From positions 248,001 through 312,000 of the forward strand of contig JALHRL010000001.1 in NCBI GenBank assembly GCA_022841465.1: DNA of 64,000 bases, written 5' to 3'. Shown in pieces: positions 24,581 through 32,290 of the stretch (within the stretch, counting starts at the first letter, position 1; the number at the start of each line of letters is the position of its first letter). Below the pieces are notes generated by a model, which was given only the letters and a program-made list of their open reading frames with translations, searched no databases and was not told the origin of the DNA. The DNA comes from Bacteroidia bacterium. Lineage in GTDB: Bacteria > Bacteroidota > Bacteroidia > B-17B0 > Aurantibacillaceae. A program made the translations under genes and the position numbers.

Positions 24581-24682
24581 AGTTTTTTGTAGGCAACAAA
24601 AGTGAATCTAAAAATTTATTGTTTCTCCCATGTTTAGTACCAAGTTGGGAAAGATTTTTTAAAAGCCCTATGAAATAGGGGG

Positions 24683-25525
24683 CTACTTATCATCTGCTTC
24701 ATCCATACGTTTAGTGATGGATTCTTGCAATAAGGATAAGAATTTTGTTCTACCTGTTTTGCGAACACGGATTTCTAAATAAGTACGGTAATAGTCGCCT
24801 AAATCAATATTAAAGCTGTGCTCAAAATAGTTGGCTATTTCTTTAATGTCGGTATGTTTACCGAACGCATCTTGGGAATGCAAAGCGTAAATAAGCTCTA
24901 TTAGTGCGGTTTTGCTCTCAAGCCATTTAAGTTTAGACTTGGGGACAACTTGGGATTTTTCTTTTTTATCGTAAAGTTCTAAGTGTTTTAACTCATCGTG
25001 CAAATACACTTGTAATAAATCATTTGCTATTATTTTGGCAATTTTAAAATCAAAACTGGTGCTTTGTTTCTTATCCAACTCAATAGAAAACGATTCGTGG
25101 GAGTGCCTGAAATCTATTTTATTTCTGATAAAATATTTGTGATCTAAATAAGTATCGTTAGAGCGATAGTATCGGATAAAATCTAAATTGTTATCAAAAT
25201 AACGATTGATTTTATCAAGTTCGTTGAGCAAATATTTTCGTTTTGCCTTATCTGTCCCTTGCGGCTTCTTCATTTCGATATGATAGATTTTACCAAAATA
25301 TATAAGCTTAGAAATAAGTTTTGGTTTCTGTATTTTGAAATATTTAATTTCTTCGTTTGTGTTTCTAAATTTATGCTTCAATAAAAATGCTTGTAATTTT
25401 TCATAAGCGTTTAAAGTTACTTTATGAGATTCCTCTGAACGCTTCTGCTGACCTTCAAATTCAGAGTTTATAAAATTCAACTGGTCATCTAAGTCGTTTG
25501 ATAGTTTGTTTATGTAATCATTCAT
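24683..25525 (-). CDS. RteC-family regulatory protein
   Basis: 280 aa. N-terminal coiled segment, then LISKLIYFGKIYHIEMKKPQ. The C-terminal block is typical of RteC: KWLESKTALIELIYALHSQD, IKEIANYFEHSFNIDLGDYY, RTYLEIRVRKTGRTKFLSLL. In the Bacteroides element CTnDOT, RteC activates excision genes by binding DNA; related proteins are widespread beside DUF4248-type genes on Bacteroidota elements. Here it may control the neighbouring module, by inference. A well-formed promoter lies just upstream. Confidence 0.82.
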   Translation of the reverse strand: MNDYINKLSNDLDDQLNFINSEFEGQQKRSEESHKVTLNAYEKLQAFLLKHKFRNTNEEIKYFKIQKPKLISKLIYFGKIYHIEMKKPQGTDKAKRKYLLNELDKINRYFDNNLDFIRYYRSNDTYLDHKYFIRNKIDFRHSHESFSIELDKKQSTSFDFKIAKIIANDLLQVYLHDELKHLELYDKKEKSQVVPKSKLKWLESKTALIELIYALHSQDAFGKHTDIKEIANYFEHSFNIDLGDYYRTYLEIRVRKTGRTKFLSLLQESITKRMDEADDK

Positions 25526-25536
25526 AAAATATAGTA

Positions 25537-25566
25537 CAAATTTACCGCAGATGGCAGTCTTTCAAA
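25537..25566 (-). promoter_or_regulatory. Bacteroidota-type promoter of the rteC-like gene
   Basis: On the minus strand TTTG (25563-25566) is followed after 18 bases by TAAATTTG (25537-25544). This matches the -33 TTTG and -7 TAnnTTTG consensus with normal spacing. The rteC-like ATG is 12 bases further on. Confidence 0.65.
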
Positions 25567-25748
25567 TCAGGACTTTGTAACTCATGGTCTTTACAAGTTT
25601 TTTTATATCCTTTACTCCCAAGTTTTGTTGTTTTTACTTTATCAATTACTGTATCCTGCCGTTTAGTTATTGATTTGCAAACACAGCTATATTCTTTTTG
25701 ACACGAAAATAGTGCCAGCACAATACTTATTTTTAGGATAGTTTTCAT
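25542..25748 (-). CDS. Small putative lipoprotein
   Basis: 68 aa. A signal sequence (MKTILKISIVLALFSC) ends at a Cys in lipobox position, followed by a short mature part with six more cysteines (SCVCKSITKRQ; KKTCKDHEL; KDCHLR). No family recognised. Its 3' end overlaps the promoter of the next gene. Low-complexity length makes it moderately certain. Confidence 0.55.
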   Translation of the reverse strand: MKTILKISIVLALFSCQKEYSCVCKSITKRQDTVIDKVKTTKLGSKGYKKTCKDHELQSPDLKDCHLR

Positions 25749-25849
25749 AGTTCTATTAATTGCATGAAAATGTTTTTATTGTTCTAGTATAACTACTCAA
25801 CATCTTTTTCATAAAGCAACATTTTTAATGTACCAGTTACGTAGCCATA

Positions 25850-26644
25850 CTATGGTATTCTAACTTTCTTGGTTTGTTTTGTATAAGCACTAAAATAGCC
25901 TAATGCACCTCCAACTATGTTTGTTACTGGGTTTGCAGGTGCTCCAGAACTCCCACTTGTTGTTTGTAACAAGCTTACAAAGTATAAATCTATAGCCTTA
26001 TCCACGCATTGCATTTCTATCATAAGTGTATCATTATTTTTTAATTTGATGTCATCGTATTGTAGCGGCGAAACGTGGTAATTACCGTCTGAAAAGAAAT
26101 CATTATCACGAATAGAGCCTTTGACGCGAACACCATTTACATATGTTACATATCGGTAGTAGTTTTTAATGCCTGCAGGATCTTGAAACAACGGTGTTAT
26201 GTTATTCATACTATCGCCTTGAAATCCCAATTCTTTCTCAAATAATAAACTATCAAAATTTACTTTGTAAGGCATTGTGCATTGGGATGAATATATTTTT
26301 CCCTCGGCTACAATGGATAAAAAATAAGTTCTGCCTGATACACCCGTAAGTGTCGAAGTTTGATAAACTCCAGCGCTTGTTTCAGTGAGCGTTTCGCTGT
26401 TACCTTCGTTGTCAGAAATTTTCACAGTTGCTCCTGATACATTTGGGAACGTATTACTTTGATCGAAGTTTATGTTTTTCGTTAATGTAATTGTACTTAT
26501 AGCAGTGCCATCAGCAATACCACCTTCAATCACTATTTTTTTATCAGATTCCTTTAAATCCAATTTTATTACTTTTTGGCAAGAGGGAAAAAGAATGCTG
26601 CTGCATACCAATATTGCAATGGTTTTTTGAATGTGCTTTATCAT
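25850..26644 (-). CDS. DUF4249 lipoprotein, partner of a TonB-dependent receptor
   Basis: 264 aa. Lipoprotein signal (IAILVCSSILFPSCQK). The mature part starts with the DUF4249 pattern (IKLDLKESDKKIVIEGGIAD) and has a beta-sandwich with ISTITLTKNINFDQ and GATVKISDNEGNSETL. It ends GALGYFSAYTKQTKKVRIP. DUF4249 proteins are outer-membrane lipoproteins encoded after TonB receptors; the pair is 4 bases apart here. The substrate is unknown. Confidence 0.87.
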   Translation of the reverse strand: MIKHIQKTIAILVCSSILFPSCQKVIKLDLKESDKKIVIEGGIADGTAISTITLTKNINFDQSNTFPNVSGATVKISDNEGNSETLTETSAGVYQTSTLTGVSGRTYFLSIVAEGKIYSSQCTMPYKVNFDSLLFEKELGFQGDSMNNITPLFQDPAGIKNYYRYVTYVNGVRVKGSIRDNDFFSDGNYHVSPLQYDDIKLKNNDTLMIEMQCVDKAIDLYFVSLLQTTSGSSGAPANPVTNIVGGALGYFSAYTKQTKKVRIP

Positions 26645-26648
26645 GATT

Positions 26649-28967
26649 TTAAAATTTAAAATTGTAAGTAACTGCTGGAATTATTTTAAACAGGGTTGTT
26701 TGTACTGCTTGTGTTTTGGATGCGTCATTAGGATCTTCCCTAAAAGTAATACTGTATGCATTTGCTCTGTTATAAGCATTATATACAGAGAAATTCCAAC
26801 TCGATTCAAATTTTTCAGTTTTTTTAACCTGCCAAGTAACACCTATATCCAAGCGATGGTAAGCTGGCATACGTGCTCCATTTCTGTCAGAATAAGAAAA
26901 AGTAGTTTGTCCATCTATGGTGTATTTACCTGTTGGAAAAGTAACAGCATTACCCGTGCTATATACCCAAGTTGCAGATACAGTCCACTTTTTAGCAAAG
27001 TCATAAATACCAACAATGGATATATCATGTGTTTTATCTTGTTTTGCATTATACCATTTATTATCATTTATACCATCAATCTTTTTTTCGCTTTTAGATA
27101 GTGTATAACCAATCCATCCATTAAATTTTCCAAATTTCTTTTTGAAAAACAATTCTAAACCATAAGCCCTGCCAATTCCATAAATTAACTCGCCTTCAAT
27201 TTTATCATTTGCGGTTGTATTTGCTCCGTTTTTGTAATCAATTTGGTTTTGCATACCCTTGTAATAAACCTCTGTACTTAATTCATATTTATTTTCTTTA
27301 AAATTTCGGAAGTAACCTAAAGAAACCTGATCTGCAATTTCGGTTTTAGTATTCTTACTACTTGGAATCCATAAGTCAGTGGGACTAGATGAAGTTGAGT
27401 TTGAAATTAAATGTAGGTTTTGTGTATTTCGGGCATAAGCAGCTTTTATTGAACTTTTTTCATTCAACACATAGCTTGCAGAAATACGAGGCTCAAGATT
27501 AAAATAGGTTTTTACAATTTCTCCGTCTTTATATGTTTTAGTGTCTGTTACAGTTCCTTCTTTATCATAGGTGTAAAATTCTCCATTGCCAAGTGCAGTA
27601 AAAGAGGTGAAGCGTAAGCCATAATTAATGTTTAATTTTTCGCCAGCTTTCCATTCATTACTAACATATATAGCATTATCCGAAGCATAACGGTTTTGTA
27701 ATTTTGGAATACTAAATGATACATCGGAGCTTGATACTTGGCCTGGTACAATTGTGTGATAAATAGCATTTAATCCAAAACGAATTTTATTTCTTGGGTT
27801 AGGGAAATATTGAAATTCCTGTTTAAGATTATAGTCCTGAATTTTTGAAGTGATAGCAAAATCACCTGTCCCAAAATTGAACCCTAACTTATAACTATAA
27901 TTACTATAAATAAAGGACGTGTTTGAAAACAATTTAGCATTTACGATATGATTCCATCTTAATGTACCTGTAGTATTACCCCAATCTAATCCGAATATTT
28001 TATTAACACCCAAAACATCTCTTCCGAAATATCCTGATAAATAAATTCTGTTTTTATCATTGATATTATAATTTGCTTTTAAGTTTAAGTCATAAAAATA
28101 GAGTTTGCTTTTTTTAATCGTAGCATCGCTTGCAAGTTTCAAGAATAAATCAGCGTAGGTTCTTCTTCCTGTTATTAAAAACGAACCTTTGTTTTTTACT
28201 ATTGGGCCTTCAATGGCTAATTTGGAAGCAATAATGCCTAATCCCCCCTTTACATGAAATTTTCGATCATCTCCGTTATTCATTTTAATATCTAAAGCAG
28301 ACGATAACCTACCTCCGTATTGCGCTGGCATTGTACCTTTGTAAATAGCTACATCTTTAATTGCATCTGAATTAAAAGTTGAAAAGAAACCTAATAAGTG
28401 GGAGGCATTATAAACGGGCGCTTCATCTAATAAAATTAAATTCTGGTCTGCACCACCACCACGTACATAAAAGCCTGCATTACCTTCGCCTGCCGATTTA
28501 ATTCCAGGTATAAGTTGCATGGTTTTTAAGACGTCTTTTTCGCCCATTAAAACAGGTATTTTATTTATTTCTTTAATGTCTATTGTTTCCACCCCCATTT
28601 GTGCCTGAGTTACATTTTTATCTTTTTTCTCGGCGCTAACAACAACTTCATCCATTGTTTTTGCAACATCTTCTAATAGTAAATCTTGCTTTAAATTTTT
28701 GTTCAGATTTATTTTTAAAACAAAATCCGCGTAACCTAACATAGAGGCTTTTAGGGTATAGTTTCCCTCCGGTAAGGTCAGCGAATAAAATCCGTATTCA
28801 TTACAGCTTATTCCCACACCTTTCAATTCATCCACTCTAATAATAGCACCTATCATTTGCTCACCTGTTTTTTTGTCTTTTACAGTACCACTTAATGTGT
28901 ATTTTTTTTGTGCATTTGCAAATACAGTCATAAATAGCAGCACAACGGCTAATTTTATTGATTTCAT
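26649..28967 (-). CDS. TonB-dependent outer-membrane receptor with carboxypeptidase-like plug extension
   Basis: About 772 aa; start at ATG 28967 directly before the signal peptide (SIKLAVVLLFMTVFANAQ). An ATG five codons upstream is possible. A CarboxypepD_reg-like domain (about 25-105) is followed by a plug domain with VLMGEKDVLKTMQLIPGIKS and GFYVRGGGADQNLILLDEAP. A 22-strand-type barrel follows, ending TTLFKIIPAVTYNFKF. TonB-dependent import of an unknown ligand together with the DUF4249 lipoprotein. Looks chromosomal rather than viral. Confidence 0.93.
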   Translation of the reverse strand: MKSIKLAVVLLFMTVFANAQKKYTLSGTVKDKKTGEQMIGAIIRVDELKGVGISCNEYGFYSLTLPEGNYTLKASMLGYADFVLKINLNKNLKQDLLLEDVAKTMDEVVVSAEKKDKNVTQAQMGVETIDIKEINKIPVLMGEKDVLKTMQLIPGIKSAGEGNAGFYVRGGGADQNLILLDEAPVYNASHLLGFFSTFNSDAIKDVAIYKGTMPAQYGGRLSSALDIKMNNGDDRKFHVKGGLGIIASKLAIEGPIVKNKGSFLITGRRTYADLFLKLASDATIKKSKLYFYDLNLKANYNINDKNRIYLSGYFGRDVLGVNKIFGLDWGNTTGTLRWNHIVNAKLFSNTSFIYSNYSYKLGFNFGTGDFAITSKIQDYNLKQEFQYFPNPRNKIRFGLNAIYHTIVPGQVSSSDVSFSIPKLQNRYASDNAIYVSNEWKAGEKLNINYGLRFTSFTALGNGEFYTYDKEGTVTDTKTYKDGEIVKTYFNLEPRISASYVLNEKSSIKAAYARNTQNLHLISNSTSSSPTDLWIPSSKNTKTEIADQVSLGYFRNFKENKYELSTEVYYKGMQNQIDYKNGANTTANDKIEGELIYGIGRAYGLELFFKKKFGKFNGWIGYTLSKSEKKIDGINDNKWYNAKQDKTHDISIVGIYDFAKKWTVSATWVYSTGNAVTFPTGKYTIDGQTTFSYSDRNGARMPAYHRLDIGVTWQVKKTEKFESSWNFSVYNAYNRANAYSITFREDPNDASKTQAVQTTLFKIIPAVTYNFKF

Positions 28968-29632
28968 AGTTTTTAATTTCATTACTTTACATGGATTTCA
29001 GTCAAGGTTTAATTAATTATTGTTCCCGAATATTATTTTTTGCAATCATTAATCTGAATGAAAAAAAACTGCGACATTTACTTACCCACAAAAACAGGAG
29101 ATGTTTTAAATTGTTGAATCTACTCATGTGTGGATAATAGCATTAACGGGAATTCTTAAGGACTAAAGATAGATTAGGTTTATCAAAAAAAAAGAGCATC
29201 CTCTTAAAAATGACAAACGTTGTACGTCATTTATTTTGATTAATCTACTTATATGGTCGAAGCTAAATGTTTTACAATCTGAAGATTCGATTTAGAATGC
29301 TGTTCCCATTATTTTTTTGGCTTATTCAGGAAGTGTTGTACAAGTGAGTCCATATTTATTGAATATTCTCATTTTCTGCTTCTACTCTTAATGTTTATCA
29401 CAATCATCTAAATCAAAGTTGATTTTGGCTGAGGGATATTTAATAGCAAGATGTTTCAAGATTTTATATGCCTGTGTTTTTGTTCGCACATCTGTTTTAA
29501 AAATTTCAGATAAAGCCGAAGAAGTATTCAAGTTCTATATAACAACAATTAATTTTACATTATCGACAATACCCAAAGATGTTGTTCCATATTTTTCGTC
29601 AAATTTTCTATTTTTGTTGCCTATAAAAAAAT
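28968..29632. other. Gene-poor spacer
   Basis: About 660 AT-rich bases. Holds dyad copy 3 (29210-29230) and a TATTTTTG -7-like box at 29609-29616 before the next gene. An apparent 75-codon frame at 29419 has unlikely composition and was not accepted. Nothing else seen. Confidence 0.55.
29210..29230. promoter_or_regulatory. 21-bp dyad, copy 3 of 3
   Basis: ATGAC at 29210-29214 and GTCAT at 29226-29230 around AAACGTTGTAC. About 240 bases upstream of the TonB receptor start on the minus strand. The centre (AACGTTGTA) is shared with copy 2. Confidence 0.5.
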
Positions 29633-29863
29633 ATGAAATTGATTAATAAAGATATTTTAACCGAATATGGTTTTGTACAGGATGAGGCTAAATCTAGTAA
29701 TAATAAAATTGTAATGACAAGGGAAAAAATGGATGTTGTTATTAATACTGATGGTACTATTTGGTATTCTAATATGGGCTTTGATTATCCGTTAAAAGAT
29801 TTAGCAAGTCTGCGAAAAGTATATAAGGAAGTGAGAAATACAGAATTAAAGCCTGTTATTTAA
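29633..29863 (+). CDS. Small hypothetical protein
   Basis: 76 aa, alpha/beta, no signal: INKDILTEYGFVQDEAKSSN, then KMDVVINTDGTIWYSNMGFD, YPLKDLASLRKVYKEVRN. Good coding character and a TATTTTTG box 17-24 bases before the ATG. Looks like one of the small conserved Bacteroidota proteins of unknown role. No clear link to its neighbours. Confidence 0.6.
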   Translation: MKLINKDILTEYGFVQDEAKSSNNKIVMTREKMDVVINTDGTIWYSNMGFDYPLKDLASLRKVYKEVRNTELKPVI

Positions 29864-29887
29864 CTACATTTCGATTGTATCTGTAAA

Positions 29888-29987
29888 ATCACCATTCTCT
29901 ACACCATGCTTTCACATGGTATCCGCATGACTTCGCCATGACATTTGCATTATGTACACCATCATATCGCCATTCTATACACCATGC
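29888..29987 (+). repeat. Two 22-bp direct repeats upstream of the recombinase genes
   Basis: Copies at 29888-29909 and 29966-29987 agree at 20 of 22 positions (core CCATTCT-x-TACACCATGC), 78 bases apart start to start. A partial copy (TACACCATCAT) lies at 29955-29965 between them. The spacing and closeness to the serine recombinase suggest protein-binding sites (regulatory, resolution or attachment accessory sites). The 29864-30364 spacer also holds a small hairpin (ATCAAAG ACAA CTTTGAT, 30020-30037) and no convincing gene. Confidence 0.5.
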
Positions 29988-30364
29988 GTTTTTCTTAAAT
30001 TTCAAAATTAAAATAGTGGATCAAAGACAACTTTGATGTCATTCTGATGGATTTCATTAAATTCTATTTGTTTCCATCTCTAGTTTCGGAAAGTCTACCA
30101 AAGCCTTGCCATACTTTCGTTCCCGATGATGAGGCTAATTTTCGGAGTTAATAAATCTTTGTGTTTTCAGGGCTTTGTGCCTATTAATGACTCTTAATAT
30201 TATGCAATTAAAGGGCTTTAAGAGTATGCACTATTTGTTTGAAACATCCAAATCCGTTGGGCTTTATCTGCCTGAGCGGATATCTATTGCCCAAATTAGG
30301 AGGTGTTTGCAAAAAATGTATTTATGTTGCTGTAAGTTCTGAATACAGCGTAAACAAAGCAATA

Positions 30365-30607
30365 ATGACTGATAAAGAAAAAAAGTTGATTGATAAAATT
30401 TCTTTAAAAAAATGCAAGGAGATTTTATCCGGCGGCGGCGAGAATTATTCGGATGAAGAAATAATTGAAATCCGGAATTACCTATTTGAGTTGGCTCAAA
30501 TAGATTATGAAGTCTTTGTATTCAACCAAAATAAAGAGGATTTAAGAGAAAAGGAATTTGAAAACATAGAAAATGAGAAAAATATAAATTATAAAAACGC
30601 AGCATAA
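30365..30607 (+). CDS. Small helical protein coupled to the serine recombinase
   Basis: 80 aa from ATG 30365 (TDKEKKLIDKISLKKCKEIL), preferred over an upstream start at 30239 because the extra N-terminus looks non-coding. Acidic, helical, no family recognised; ends NEKNINYKNAA. One base separates its stop from the recombinase ATG, so it is translated with it and may be an accessory factor such as a recombination directionality protein. That is inference from position. Confidence 0.55.
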   Translation: MTDKEKKLIDKISLKKCKEILSGGGENYSDEEIIEIRNYLFELAQIDYEVFVFNQNKEDLREKEFENIENEKNINYKNAA

Positions 30608-30608
30608 A

Positions 30609-32168
30609 ATGAGAAAAGCAATTTTATACATCCGAGTCTCAACGGATGAACAGGCTGATAAAGGATACAGCCTCAAGCACCAAGATGAGCAACTTAGGAA
30701 ATATTGTGAAATGCAAAATATCCATGTTGTAGAATTATTTAAGGAGGATTATTCCGCTAAAACTTTTAATCGACCAGAGTTTACAAAACTATTAAACGGG
30801 TTAAAAAAACACAGAGCGAAAGCGGATTTAATTCTCTTTACTAAATGGGACAGGTTTTCTCGAAATACTGGAGATGCCTATGGAATGATAAATACATTAA
30901 ATAAATTAGGAGCAGAACCTCAAGCCATTGAACAACCGCTGGATCTTACCATTCCCGAAAATAAAATTATGTTGGCTTTTTACTTAGCCGCACCCGAAGT
31001 TGAAAACGATAGAAGAGCACTAAATGTTTTTGTCGGAATGCGGCGAGCAAAAAAAGAAGGTAGATGGATGGCAACAGCTCCACGAGGTTATAAAAATATA
31101 ACTAACGAAGATGCTAAAAAAGTAATTGTGCCGAGTGAAGACGCCACAACCATAAAATGGGCATTCGGAGAATTATCAAAAGGCATTTACCATGTCGATG
31201 AAATTAGAAGAGGTTGCAATCAAAAAGGGTTAAAGTGTAGTAAAAATAACTTTTGGCACTTAATAAAGAATCCGGTTTATTGCGGTAAGCTTCACATACC
31301 TGCTTATAAAGATGAAGAAGCGAGTATTGTGGATGGGAGTCACGAACCATTAATTAGTGAAGAATTATTTGAAAAGGTACAAGATATTTTAACTGGCAGA
31401 AGGCGAAAATTGGCGTATAAGATTTGTGCGAAAGAGGAGCTACCGTTACGTGGTTTTATTACTTGCCCAAAATGTGGTAAAAAATTAACTGGTAGTGCGT
31501 CGACAGGAGGAAGTGGAATTAAGCATTTTTATTACCATTGCACAAAGGGGTGTCCTGAAAGAACGAAAGCTTTTGAAATAAATGACACTTTTTCGGATTA
31601 CTTGAAAACTATCATATTTAAAAATGAGGTGCAGGAATTATATCAAAGTATTGTAAAGACTGTTTTTACTTCGAATAGTGAACATAAAGCCCTTAACCAA
31701 AATCAAATCCAAGCCGAAATTCATAAGAATCGAGAACGGATAAATAACGCCCAACAATTGATGCTTGATGGGGTAATAAGTTCATTGGAGTATAAGGAAA
31801 TTAAAAAGCGTTACGAGCCAATTATAGACGGTTTGGTGCAAGAACATTTAGGTAGTACCCAAGCGGACTCTGAATTCAAAAAATATTTGAAGAAAGGGTT
31901 GCAAATTGTGAAAACTCTTGATTCTGTTTACGATACAGCCCCCTTACCTAAAAAGCAACAACTTATCCGTTCGGTTTGTAAAGAAAACTTGCAATTTGAA
32001 AAAGATGGAGTTCGAACGGTAACTTTGAACAGAATGCTAACGCTAATTTCTAGCGTTAGCGGGCAGTATAGCCATAGAAAAAATGGGACAGTCAGCGATT
32101 TATCGCTACTGTCCCATCACGTGATCCCGAAGGGATTCGAACCCCCAACCGTCAGAACCGGAATCTGA
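30609..32168 (+). CDS. Large serine recombinase (site-specific integrase)
   Basis: 519 aa. The resolvase catalytic domain (1-150) starts ILYIRVSTDEQADKGYSL with the nucleophilic Ser11, and has the conserved KWDRFSRN. A Recombinase domain follows (about 155-260, with a segment ending NPVYCGKL). Then come a zinc-ribbon (ITCPKCGKKLTGS near 283-296, then YYHCTKGCPE) and a C-terminal coiled coil. The last about 15 residues (IPKGFEPPTVRTGI) are translated from the antisense of the tRNA-Arg gene, and the preceding stretch covers the tRNA terminator. So the native C-terminus was probably altered by integration at this site. Confidence 0.9.
   Translation: MRKAILYIRVSTDEQADKGYSLKHQDEQLRKYCEMQNIHVVELFKEDYSAKTFNRPEFTKLLNGLKKHRAKADLILFTKWDRFSRNTGDAYGMINTLNKLGAEPQAIEQPLDLTIPENKIMLAFYLAAPEVENDRRALNVFVGMRRAKKEGRWMATAPRGYKNITNEDAKKVIVPSEDATTIKWAFGELSKGIYHVDEIRRGCNQKGLKCSKNNFWHLIKNPVYCGKLHIPAYKDEEASIVDGSHEPLISEELFEKVQDILTGRRRKLAYKICAKEELPLRGFITCPKCGKKLTGSASTGGSGIKHFYYHCTKGCPERTKAFEINDTFSDYLKTIIFKNEVQELYQSIVKTVFTSNSEHKALNQNQIQAEIHKNRERINNAQQLMLDGVISSLEYKEIKKRYEPIIDGLVQEHLGSTQADSEFKKYLKKGLQIVKTLDSVYDTAPLPKKQQLIRSVCKENLQFEKDGVRTVTLNRMLTLISSVSGQYSHRKNGTVSDLSLLSHHVIPKGFEPPTVRTGI
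32036..32060. repeat. Perfect 10-bp inverted repeat inside the recombinase 3' end
   Basis: GCTAACGCTA, loop ATTTC, TAGCGTTAGC. It lies 60 bases left of the tRNA 3' end, within coding sequence. It may be an RNA hairpin or a recombinase/att-associated dyad; no T-run follows on the plus strand. Confidence 0.55.
32078..32117 (-). terminator. Intrinsic terminator of tRNA-Arg, embedded in the recombinase ORF
   Basis: On the minus strand, four bases after the tRNA, ATGGGACAGTAGCGAT and ATCGCTGACTGTCCCAT pair with one bulged base, followed by T6. The same bases encode part of the recombinase C-terminus on the other strand. Confidence 0.8.
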
Positions 32169-32195
32169 CATTCTATCCAGTTGAACTACGGGACC
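32122..32195 (-). tRNA. tRNA-Arg (anticodon CCG)
   Basis: 74 bases fold as a full cloverleaf. Acceptor stem GGTCCCG/CGGGATC with discriminator A. D arm GTTC-AACTGGATA-GAAT. Anticodon arm TCAGA-TTCCGGT-TCTGA with CCG at the anticodon. Variable loop CGGTT. T arm GGGGG-TTCGAAT-CCCTT. The CCA tail is not encoded. It overlaps the 3' end of the serine recombinase on the other strand, as expected for a tRNA used as integration site. Confidence 0.95.
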
Positions 32196-32204
32196 ATTAT
32201 CCTG

Positions 32205-32212
32205 CAAAGTTA
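32205..32212 (-). promoter_or_regulatory. -7 box of the tRNA-Arg promoter
   Basis: TAACTTTG on the minus strand, 9 bases before the mature tRNA 5' end, matching TAnnTTTG. No clear -33 TTTG at the usual distance. Confidence 0.45.
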
Positions 32213-32290
32213 CCAAATAATTAGTAAACCTTGCCTTTTGTATATTTTTAACTGTAACCTTTATAAACCTTTTGTATTATTGTTCTTTTT

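Noticed and set aside
29419-29646. 75-codon plus-strand frame before the small 76-aa gene
   Set aside because: Composition is unlike its neighbours, it has no recognisable pattern and it overlaps the start and promoter box of the better-supported gene at 29633.
29864-30364. CRISPR array, suggested by repeated CCATTCT-x-TACACCATGC
   Set aside because: Only two full copies and one partial, with uneven spacing and no cas genes nearby.
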